Of a DNA stretch of 55,488 nt, positions 15,895 to 23,820 are shown piece after piece. Origin of the DNA: Planctomycetota bacterium. Its GTDB lineage: Bacteria > Planctomycetota > Planctomycetia > Pirellulales > Pirellulaceae. Position 1 is the stretch's first letter, and each line of letters starts with the position of its first letter. Both the position numbers and the translations under genes were made by a program. The DNA lies in contig JAPLNL010000037.1 of NCBI GenBank assembly GCA_026692905.1, positions 1 through 55,488 of the forward strand, read 5' to 3'. The notes beneath the pieces were generated by a model. That model did not search any database. It was not told the DNA's origin and saw only the letters and a list, made by a program, of their open reading frames with translations.

Positions 15895-18087
15895 CTACCG
15901 CAAGAACGCCTCGTAAAGACCGCCGTCGACCGAGATGATCTGGCCTGTTGTCTTGCTAAGGCGTTGGCCGACCAAAAGGAAATAGGCTTCGGCTTGATCC
16001 GCCGGGGTGATGGGCGATTTGGTCAGCGTGCGGTCCGCATAAAACTGAGCGAGTTTTTGCACCAGCGACTCGGTCGATTCATTTTCGGTGTAATCGATAC
16101 GGTATTTGGACAACGAGCCGATAACGCGATCGCGAGGAAACATAGCGCTTCCCTGTACCACGGTCGCGGGAGCGACACCGTTCACTCGAACGAGCGGTGC
16201 CAATTCGATCGCAAGTTCGCGGACCAAGTGATTAGCTGCTGCCTTACTCGTATCGTATGCCACGCTTCCCTTCTTGGCGACCGCCGCATTCGCACTTGTC
16301 GTAAGAACCAAATTTCCATGTAGACCTTGCTCCAGCCAGTTCTTGCCCGCTTCGTCTGCGACCAAGTAGCTACCGGTCACGTTGATCGCAAAGGTCAAAG
16401 CCCATTTTTCATCCGGAATATGGCCTGTGGTATCGGAGGCGACAAAGATACCTGCGGTGACGCATATCGAATCGAAACCGCCGTACGCCAAGCTCACCTG
16501 ATCCAACATCGCACGCACGCTTACTCGCTTCGTGATGTCGCAACCCAAGCCAACCGATGGTCCACATCCCGAAATACCACTGCCGGCGACCCCGATCCCG
16601 AGTCCATGCTTGTTGGTTATTTCGGTAGCGGTGGCGACTGCCGTTTCCTCGTTCAAGTCGACGCATACGATGTGTGCTCCTTCACGAACGAGCCGATGCG
16701 CTGTCTCTTTGCCAATGCCGGAGCCTGCTCCAATCACCACAATGACTTGCCTGGCCAATTCTTTTTCTGCTGGCATGCGTTTTAGTTTTGCTTCTTCAAG
16801 CAACCAATACTCAATGTCGAATGCCTCTTGAAGCGGCAACGCAATGTAGCGATCGATAGCTTCGGCCCCTCGCATCACCTCGACAGCACAGTTGTAGAAC
16901 TCGGCTGTCACACGCGACTCGGATTTGTCTTTGCCCCATGCGATCATGCCTAAGCCTGGTATCAACATGACCGTAGGATTCGGATCTCGCATCGCGGGCG
17001 AGTTAGGTCGCTTGCAGGTCTCATAATACGACGCGTAGTCCTGCCGGTATTGTTCTAGTCCAAGCGTCAACTTGGCTTTGAGCGATGCAACAGTCTCTGT
17101 TTGAGGGTTCCAGTCGACGTACAGGGGCTTGATTTTGGTTCGAAGGAAGTGATCGGGGCAGCTTGTGCCAAGTTCCGCAAGTCGAGGTGCATCATGCGAG
17201 TTCACGAATCGCATGATGGTGGAGTCATCTTGAATAGTACCGACGAATCGGCGTTTCGCGCTCACTTGGCCTCTGAGCCACGGCAAGATAGCAGCCAGAG
17301 TTGCATGTCTGGCAGGTTGATCTAACGTTTGATACTTCAAGCCACCGAAGGCGGTTTTATCACCTCCCTTGGCTTGGTATCTCGAGTCAATATGAGCAGC
17401 AGCGGCCTCGATCATGTCCAACGTCAGCGTGTAACATTCCTTTTCGTCATCTGCCCACGAAATGAACCCATGCTGGCCCATCATGATGGCTTGCAGTTTC
17501 GAATTCTTTTTGGAAATTTCTTGCATGGCCAACCCCAACTCAAAGCCGGGTCGCATCCAAGGGACATAAGCCATTGCGCCTCCAAAGATCTCGTGAGTCA
17601 GTTCCTGGCAGCGATGGCTGGCAGCGATCGAGATGATCGCGTTGGGGTGCATGTGGTCGACATGTTTGCCCGGCAAGAAACTATGCAGTGGCGTATCGAT
17701 AGAAGATGCTCGCGGGTTTAAATTGAAAGTCGTGTGGGTATACATCCCAACCATGTCGTCTTCGGCTTGTCCTTTGTAGCCTTTGTCGGGCCGACCCGAA
17801 TAGAGTTGCTGTAGCTCGAGAAGCTTATTCTGGTAAAGGGATGAAAAGTTCTCGCGAGTTGACGTTCTGAGATCGCCACCAGAACCCTTGACCCAAAGCA
17901 CTTCGGTTGGGCAACCTGTAAGTGGATCCTTTTCCGTGAGCTTCGCGGATGTATTGCCGCCACCTGTGTTGGTGATACGCTGGTCTGAGCCAAGAAGATT
18001 GGAGCGGTAGATCAGTCTGCCGACCGGATCAAAGCTGGCTGCTTTTTCATCGTTCCAGGCGTAGCAGACAAATTTATACGACTTCAT
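15895..18087 (-). CDS. rhaEW: Bifunctional rhamnulose-1-phosphate aldolase / lactaldehyde dehydrogenase
   Basis: A class II aldolase domain (about residues 10-420) is fused to a short-chain dehydrogenase (about 440-730). The aldolase part has SNLLGSDQRITNTGGGNTSAK and the metal-site segment HVDHMHPNAI. The dehydrogenase part has VVIGAGSGIGKETA and YDTSKAA (YxxxK). This is the RhaE-RhaW (YuxG) layout that splits L-rhamnulose-1-phosphate and oxidises the lactaldehyde formed. I start at ATG 18087 (MKSYKF), which matches the family N-terminus; an in-frame ATG at 18168 would add 27 residues. No other rhamnose genes are adjacent, and fuculose-phosphate as substrate cannot be excluded. Confidence 0.88.
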   Translation of the reverse strand: MKSYKFVCYAWNDEKAASFDPVGRLIYRSNLLGSDQRITNTGGGNTSAKLTEKDPLTGCPTEVLWVKGSGGDLRTSTRENFSSLYQNKLLELQQLYSGRPDKGYKGQAEDDMVGMYTHTTFNLNPRASSIDTPLHSFLPGKHVDHMHPNAIISIAASHRCQELTHEIFGGAMAYVPWMRPGFELGLAMQEISKKNSKLQAIMMGQHGFISWADDEKECYTLTLDMIEAAAAHIDSRYQAKGGDKTAFGGLKYQTLDQPARHATLAAILPWLRGQVSAKRRFVGTIQDDSTIMRFVNSHDAPRLAELGTSCPDHFLRTKIKPLYVDWNPQTETVASLKAKLTLGLEQYRQDYASYYETCKRPNSPAMRDPNPTVMLIPGLGMIAWGKDKSESRVTAEFYNCAVEVMRGAEAIDRYIALPLQEAFDIEYWLLEEAKLKRMPAEKELARQVIVVIGAGSGIGKETAHRLVREGAHIVCVDLNEETAVATATEITNKHGLGIGVAGSGISGCGPSVGLGCDITKRVSVRAMLDQVSLAYGGFDSICVTAGIFVASDTTGHIPDEKWALTFAINVTGSYLVADEAGKNWLEQGLHGNLVLTTSANAAVAKKGSVAYDTSKAAANHLVRELAIELAPLVRVNGVAPATVVQGSAMFPRDRVIGSLSKYRIDYTENESTESLVQKLAQFYADRTLTKSPITPADQAEAYFLLVGQRLSKTTGQIISVDGGLYEAFLR

Positions 18088-18217
18088 GGATTCAGCCTTG
18101 TTCGTGTGGATTTGGACAATCAACGATACGTTGGTGAGCGGGAGGTTCAAATCAAACGGACCGCTCATGGCTCTATCTTAGCCGCAATCGAGAAAACGAG
18201 TTAGCTGCGGCCGCGGC

Positions 18218-19744
18218 TCAGAAAACACCCGCGATCGGTTCACCGTGATAGATTTGGTGCGGTCTGTTTGTCGCATCATGCCAAACAGCTGTTGGTGGGA
18301 TTCCGAGCGAGTGATAGATCGTGGCTGCAAAGTTCTCTGGCTTGACTGGCTGTTCTGCTGGATATGCGCCTTGAGCGTCTGATTTGCCAATCACATTGCC
18401 GCCTCGAACGCCTCCCCCAGCAAAGAAAACCGATTGGACAGCTCCCCAGTGGTCGCGTCCAGGCAATTTGTAGTGGGCAGGCAGCAGCGAAATTTGGGGT
18501 GTTCGGCCGAACTCACCCGCCATCACGATGAGCGTTTCATCCAATTCTCCCGTCGAATGCAAATCATCTATCAATGCCGACAGAGCCTTGTCGGTCGGGG
18601 GAAGAAGCGAGTTCTTTAGGTGCGGAAATGCGTTGCCATGGGTATCCCAAGTTTCATCGTTACCCAGATTGACTTGAACCAAGTTGACGCCGGCGGTCAC
18701 CAGTCTTCGCGCCATCAAAAGGGACCAACCAAAGGAGTTTCGTCCATACCGATCCAGGGTTGCCTCTTCCGCTCGCGTCACATCGAGTGCGCGTTGAATT
18801 GAGTTTTCAGTGAGAAGCGAAACCGCGCTTTGGCGAAACCGATCAAAGGACTGGGTTTCGGCATAGTGGGCCAAGGTAGACTGCTGCTTCTTAAGAGTAT
18901 CAAGCAATTGAAGCCGGCCATTGATGTCTTTCATCCCTAAGCCCTCGGGCAGGGTTATCTGGGGCGCTTGGAACAATCGATTGTCGACATTACCTCGATC
19001 TTGATGATCGAACCCATATTCAGGAAACGCACCGTAGGAGGAGTTGTGAAATGGGGAGGCTTCGATCATCCAAGGATCATGTTGCGCTCCCATTTCGCCA
19101 GCGTGTTGGCCAGGTATCATTCTGCCGGTTGAGTGAACCAGTCGTTCAGGCAACGCCACAGCCGTAGGAAGGTTGTTCCGGGCTCTCGTCGTATAACCAG
19201 CCACAGAAGCAATCGAAGGTCGGTCGGTGCGGTTCGATCCATTCGGATTGAATCCAGTCGGCAACTGCGATTGCCCTGTCAGCATGATATGGTGAGCCGC
19301 TGAATGGTCATTAGAACTATGCGTTAGAGAACGACACAGCGCCCAGCGATCGCTTCGCTCAGACAGGAGCGGGAGATGTTCGCAAATTTGAACGCCCGGT
19401 GTTCGCGTCGAAATTGGCCTAAATTCGCCCCGAACATTTTCAGGCGCGTTTGGCTTCATATCAAAACTCTCATGTTGAGCGAGCCCGCCTGAGAGGAATA
19501 TAAAGATACAGGACTTGGCTTTCCCAAACCCCTGATTTGTGTGAGCCTGATTTCCAAAAGGAGATAACGCATTGGCTTGCCGAAGTCCCGACAGGTGGTT
19601 TGACCCGAGCCCGAAAATTCCAATGGCTCCAGCTTGGATCGCTGTCCGCCTGGAAATGGCAGGATGTCTCCATCGGCAGTCTGAGTTCACGGCAATCGCC
19701 TCCACTGGAATTCTACGAAAAAACCCAGGTGTATTGTACACCAT
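18218..19744 (-). CDS. DUF1501 protein (first)
   Basis: The protein of about 508 residues has a twin-arginine-like start (SRRTAIQAGAIGIFGLG) and DUF1501 features: KSCIFIFLSGGLAQHESFDMKP, SNDHSAAHHIMLTGQ, VAGYTT, TWDTHGNAFPHLK and MAGEFGRTP near the C-terminus. DUF1501 proteins are sulfatase- or phosphatase-fold secreted proteins very common in planctomycetes, of unproven substrate. ATG 19744 is preferred over a TTG at 19798 that lies inside a hairpin repeat. It follows a second DUF1501 gene and a DUF1549/1553 gene on the same strand, the usual planctomycete pairing. Confidence 0.88.
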   Translation of the reverse strand: MVYNTPGFFRRIPVEAIAVNSDCRWRHPAISRRTAIQAGAIGIFGLGSNHLSGLRQANALSPFGNQAHTNQGFGKAKSCIFIFLSGGLAQHESFDMKPNAPENVRGEFRPISTRTPGVQICEHLPLLSERSDRWALCRSLTHSSNDHSAAHHIMLTGQSQLPTGFNPNGSNRTDRPSIASVAGYTTRARNNLPTAVALPERLVHSTGRMIPGQHAGEMGAQHDPWMIEASPFHNSSYGAFPEYGFDHQDRGNVDNRLFQAPQITLPEGLGMKDINGRLQLLDTLKKQQSTLAHYAETQSFDRFRQSAVSLLTENSIQRALDVTRAEEATLDRYGRNSFGWSLLMARRLVTAGVNLVQVNLGNDETWDTHGNAFPHLKNSLLPPTDKALSALIDDLHSTGELDETLIVMAGEFGRTPQISLLPAHYKLPGRDHWGAVQSVFFAGGGVRGGNVIGKSDAQGAYPAEQPVKPENFAATIYHSLGIPPTAVWHDATNRPHQIYHGEPIAGVF

Positions 19745-19785
19745 GCAAAGATGACCTGCGCTGCGGCAGCATAAAAAGCAGCTTT

Positions 19786-19841
19786 GCACGACGCGCAAGC
19801 TAGTGAGTTGGTTAGCAAATTCACTAGCTTGCGCGTCGTGC
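19786..19841. repeat. Family B inverted repeat, first copy
   Basis: Perfect 21-bp arms (19786-19806 and 19821-19841) containing CGACGCGCAAGCTAGTGA and its complement surround a 14-bp loop. A near-identical element lies at 46148-46207. It sits between the two DUF1501 genes and could attenuate transcription of the downstream one. Confidence 0.85.
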
Positions 19842-19866
19842 TAGAGCCAGAAAGGCTGCTGGACCG

Positions 19867-21318
19867 TTAAGTTAGAATGTCCTTGATAACATGACCGTAG
19901 ACATCGGTCAGCCGTTCGTCACGCCCCTGATGAAAGTAAGTTAGGCGGGTGTGGTCCATTCCCATCAGGTGCAAAATGGTAGCGTGCAAGTCGTGTACAT
20001 GCACTTTGTTCGTTTCCGCGGCGAAGCCAAGTTCATCCGTCTCGCCATAAGTTATACCACCTTTGACACCGCCACCTGCAAGCCACATAGAAAACCCGTA
20101 GGGGTTGTGATTTCGACCAGGTTTGTCTACCCCCTCCGTGAACGGCATGCGTCCAAACTCGCCTCCCCACACGATCAACGTAGAATCGAGGAGACCCCGC
20201 TGTTGCAGGTCGGCTAACAGCGCTGCAATCGGTTGGTCCGTTTCGCCAGCGTGCCTTCCGTGATTTTTTTCAACGCTTTCATGCGCATCCCACGTCTCTT
20301 CCAAATGCCCGCCACCTGAATACAACTGGATGAATCTTACGCCACGTTCAACGAGTCGCCTCGCAATCAAACAATTGCGTCCAAACTCAGAGGTTTGGGG
20401 GGCGTCCAAACCGTATGCCGCAAGGGTGCTTGCCGTTTCACCACTCACGTCAACCGCGTCTGGCGTCTCCGCTTGCATGCGAAATGCAAGTTCGTAACTA
20501 GCAGCTCGCGAGGCTAGCTCTGTTCCTCCCGGCCGCATTTCCAAATGCTCCTGATTGAACTTGGCCAGCAGATCGAGTTGTTCGCGTTGTTGTGTTCGCG
20601 AAATAGAACCCGGCGAGGTGAGGTCCAAGATTGGATTCCCTTGTGGACGGAAAAGAGTACCTTGGAACGAAGCCGGTGCAAATCCGCTCGACCAGTTGGG
20701 TTGCCCTCCGATTGGACCTCCTCGCTTGTCGAGCATGACGACATAGCCAGGCAAATTCTGATTTTCCGACCCTAGCCCATACGTGACCCAACTACCCAAT
20801 GATGGCCGGCCAATGATCGGCTTGCCTGTATTCATCTGCACCGAAGCGGAGCCGTGCGCGTGCGTGTCGGTGAAACAGGACCGAATGACCGCCAACTTGT
20901 CCACGTGTTCGCGGATACGCGGGAAGAAATCCGATACCATGGTTCCACTCTCGCCACCTGGCCTAAAGGGCCGTACCGCCGGAGAGAGCATACCTACAGC
21001 TCGACCTCCTGAATTAATGAACTTTTTGTCGGTGGGCATGGCTTTGCCCGCGTGTTTCTGCAACTCGGGCTTGTAATCCCAAGTATCCACGTGGCTTGGT
21101 CCACCGTTCATCATCAGGAAGATGCAACTCTTGGCTTTGCACGGAAAGTGGGCAGGTTTGGGAGACAACGGATTCGTTGAATCCGATCCGGCTGCTTGCT
21201 TTGCAAAGAATCCATCTTGGTCCAGTAAAGAGGCTAGCGCCAATCCAGCAAATCCTCCACCCATTTGCCAGAGGGCTTGGCGGCGGGTTTGACCACAAGG
21301 AAAAAGTTGTTCGTTCAT
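19867..21318 (-). CDS. DUF1501 protein (second)
   Basis: The 483-residue protein begins with a twin-arginine-like export signal (TRRQALWQMGGGFAGLALASL) and shows DUF1501 features: KSCIFLMMNGGPSHVDTWDYKP, the DTHAHGSASVQMNTG segment, WDAHESVEKNHGRHAGETD, and VWGGEFGRMPFTEG with a HNPYGFSMWLAGGGVKGG tail. It is probably exported folded. Its ATG lies 2 nt after the stop of the DUF1549/1553 gene, so the pair is one transcription unit. Function is unknown; such pairs are often linked to carbohydrate or sulfated-glycan metabolism. Confidence 0.9.
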   Translation of the reverse strand: MNEQLFPCGQTRRQALWQMGGGFAGLALASLLDQDGFFAKQAAGSDSTNPLSPKPAHFPCKAKSCIFLMMNGGPSHVDTWDYKPELQKHAGKAMPTDKKFINSGGRAVGMLSPAVRPFRPGGESGTMVSDFFPRIREHVDKLAVIRSCFTDTHAHGSASVQMNTGKPIIGRPSLGSWVTYGLGSENQNLPGYVVMLDKRGGPIGGQPNWSSGFAPASFQGTLFRPQGNPILDLTSPGSISRTQQREQLDLLAKFNQEHLEMRPGGTELASRAASYELAFRMQAETPDAVDVSGETASTLAAYGLDAPQTSEFGRNCLIARRLVERGVRFIQLYSGGGHLEETWDAHESVEKNHGRHAGETDQPIAALLADLQQRGLLDSTLIVWGGEFGRMPFTEGVDKPGRNHNPYGFSMWLAGGGVKGGITYGETDELGFAAETNKVHVHDLHATILHLMGMDHTRLTYFHQGRDERLTDVYGHVIKDILT

Positions 21319-21320
21319 GA

Positions 21321-23543
21321 TCAGTCCAGGTAGATAAATTCGTTGGTGTTGACGATCGTGTGGCAGAGAGCTGCGAAAGCAAGCAAATCAGCATTGTCCC
21401 CAGCAATTCCACTCGTTTGCAACCGAGTAATAAAGTCCATGGAAGCGAGTCTTTCGCGATCGGTTGGCTCACGCGAAAGTACGATTCGCCAAGCAGCGGA
21501 AATCCGCTGCTCGCGATCCAAACAGGATGCTAATACGCGCGCTGCCATAGCTTGACTTTCGCCGTGCACCCATTCGTTATTGAGCAGCGTGAGCGCTTGT
21601 GGTGCGACTGTCGAGACATCCCGCCTACCAGTAGGTGCAGTGGTGTCACAGCTATCAAACACTGCCATCATCGGTACGGCCAGCGAACGCTTGGAAAACA
21701 TGTAGACGCCCCGACGCCTACTTTCATCGGCTGGCGAAGCTTTGTAAGCATCCCCTTTTCTGGACAATCCTTCCAAGGCTTCATCGCTGATCGGAGCCTT
21801 GAAACTGGGGCCACCCATGCTTCGATCGAGCCGTCCACTGCACGTCAACAGGGAATCCCGAAGCTGTTCAGCGTCCAGTCTTCGTCGCTCCGCCCGCCAC
21901 CAATAGCGATTCGCGGCATCGAGATCGGAATAGGACTTGGCGGATGGATGGATTGAGCTTTGGCAATAGGTTTTGGACATCACGATCATCTTATGGATTC
22001 TCTTGAGCCGCCATTCGCCCGCCATCAGCTCCGAGGCCAATAGATCGAGCAGCTCAGGGTGCGTGGGTGGACTTCCGAGGAACCCGAAATTGTCAGGCGT
22101 TCGAACGAGTCCTTCACCAAAATGGTGCTGCCATAGCCGATTGGCAACGACGCGGGCTGTCAAAGGATTCCGTTTGTCGACAATCCAACGTGCCAATTGG
22201 AGTCTTCTGGTCGACGTTTTCGAATCAGGCAGCGGGGATTCGAACGTACAAGCGATTTCTCGTGAACCAGTGAGCGACCCCGGCGCAACCACTTGCAATG
22301 GCCGATGGACATCACCTTTTGCGAGCAGCCTTAATTCGGGCGGGTTGTTGGTCAGGTCCGTCCATCCGAGAACGTCAAAGCCAAGCTCTTCCTTGGAAGG
22401 GCCTCCATTCCATTCGCGATTCCGCTGGGCGACCGGTCCGCCCCAGAAACTCGATGCGATGCGGTAATAGTCGGTTTGCGGAATCGCGTCGAACTTGTGA
22501 TCATGGCAACGTGCGCATTTAACTGTCATCGCCAAGAACGCAGTCGTCGTGGTATGCACCATGTCCTCCAAGCGATCGTATTGATACTCTCTGGGATCGT
22601 TGGGTTCGTCGTCCCATGTTCCCAGCCTCAGAAATCCCGTCGCGATCACGCTCGACTGAGATCGGTTGGGGATTTCGTCTCCAGCCAATTGCTCGGTCAC
22701 AAATTGATCGTAGGGCATGTCCGCATTCATCGCTTCGATAACCCAATCTCGATAACGCCACGCATAGGGCTTCACTTCGTCTCGCTCGTAACCGTTCGTC
22801 TCTGCGAATCTCGCCAGATCTAGCCAGTGCCGTGCCCAACGCTCGCCGAAATGCTTCGAAGCCAGCAGCTGATCCACGATTCTTTCGTATGCGTTCGGTG
22901 CAGCGTCTTGTTCGAAGGCAGCGATGTCCTCGGGCGTTGGCGGCAGTCCAATCAAATCAAAGCTCAATCGGCGAAGTAAGGTGCGGCGATCGGCGGGCGG
23001 CGCTGGCGACAGGTTTTGAGCCTTTAGCGAATCACGAATAATCGAGTCGATCGCGTCCGATGTGGTTGCGGCCTTAGCAACTGGCGGAGCAATGGGTTGC
23101 CAAGCCCACCAATCGCGGCCTCCTCGTTTGACCGTCGTTCGTTCGTAAGGATCGAGCTCACGACCATTGGGCCAACTCGCGCCCGCTTTAATCCATTCTC
23201 GCAGTATCGATTGCTCTTCGTCCGAAAGTGCTTGCGATTTGCCGTTCTTTTCCGGAGGCATTTCGGCATGCATCACTCGTTGGAGCAACAAACTCGACTC
23301 GAACTCCACCGCGATAGGCGAGCCACTTTCGCCACCCCGAACCATACTGGTGTGATTGGAAAGGTCCAAGCCGCCGCTTGGGTCAACCGGGTTATGGCAC
23401 TCTAGGCATCTCAAAACGAGCAGCGGAGCAACCTCGCGTTCAAAGTCGCTCGCACTCGCAAGAATTGTTTGAGCCAGTGCGAAGATACTACAGCAGAGGA
23501 GTCGTTCGATCTGCAGTTTAATTTGGCGTTGTGGAGGGATCAT
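21321..23543 (-). CDS. Planctomycete cytochrome-type protein, DUF1549/DUF1553
   Basis: The exported protein of about 740 residues has a haem c motif near the N-terminus (CLECH, PSCyt1 domain), then a DUF1549 (PSCyt2) domain including RRLSFDLIGLPPTPEDI, a second CxxCH (KCARCHDHKFDAI), and a DUF1553 (PSD1) domain towards the end. I start at ATG 23543, which gives a signal peptide (MIPPQRQIKLQIERLLCCSI onward); ATG 23609 would add 22 residues in front. The haem motifs need cytochrome c maturation, for which a ResB-CcsA protein is encoded in this window. Electron transfer partner and substrate are unknown. Confidence 0.9.
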   Translation of the reverse strand: MIPPQRQIKLQIERLLCCSIFALAQTILASASDFEREVAPLLVLRCLECHNPVDPSGGLDLSNHTSMVRGGESGSPIAVEFESSLLLQRVMHAEMPPEKNGKSQALSDEEQSILREWIKAGASWPNGRELDPYERTTVKRGGRDWWAWQPIAPPVAKAATTSDAIDSIIRDSLKAQNLSPAPPADRRTLLRRLSFDLIGLPPTPEDIAAFEQDAAPNAYERIVDQLLASKHFGERWARHWLDLARFAETNGYERDEVKPYAWRYRDWVIEAMNADMPYDQFVTEQLAGDEIPNRSQSSVIATGFLRLGTWDDEPNDPREYQYDRLEDMVHTTTTAFLAMTVKCARCHDHKFDAIPQTDYYRIASSFWGGPVAQRNREWNGGPSKEELGFDVLGWTDLTNNPPELRLLAKGDVHRPLQVVAPGSLTGSREIACTFESPLPDSKTSTRRLQLARWIVDKRNPLTARVVANRLWQHHFGEGLVRTPDNFGFLGSPPTHPELLDLLASELMAGEWRLKRIHKMIVMSKTYCQSSIHPSAKSYSDLDAANRYWWRAERRRLDAEQLRDSLLTCSGRLDRSMGGPSFKAPISDEALEGLSRKGDAYKASPADESRRRGVYMFSKRSLAVPMMAVFDSCDTTAPTGRRDVSTVAPQALTLLNNEWVHGESQAMAARVLASCLDREQRISAAWRIVLSREPTDRERLASMDFITRLQTSGIAGDNADLLAFAALCHTIVNTNEFIYLD

Positions 23544-23673
23544 GAGCCGGAGTGACCACAAGGGAGGATTCGATACACTACGACGCGCGTCGAAGGCGGA
23601 TTGGCCCATCTTAAACTAAATTCAATCGTTCCGCAGCTGAATCCTCGGATTGAAGTTGAATTGCACTTCGTTT

Positions 23674-23730
23674 AACAGTCAGCCGTAGGCGTACTGTCAA
23701 ATAAGCGAAGTAAGTCTTCGGCTGACTGTT
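23674..23730. repeat. Family C inverted repeat
   Basis: Arms AACAGTCAGCCG (23674-23685) and CGGCTGACTGTT (23719-23730) flank a loop that itself contains GTAGGCGTACTGTC, a partial copy. Single arms recur near 13517 and 28860. It lies between the DUF1549/1553 start and the end of the peptidase gene. Confidence 0.65.
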
Positions 23731-23820
23731 TGGCGAATACCTCTACAAGCCGGTGATCGAGAAAGTTGACTATACCTCGCTCACGCTTCGGGTTACCATC
23801 GCTTGCTTAGGACCTTTTGT

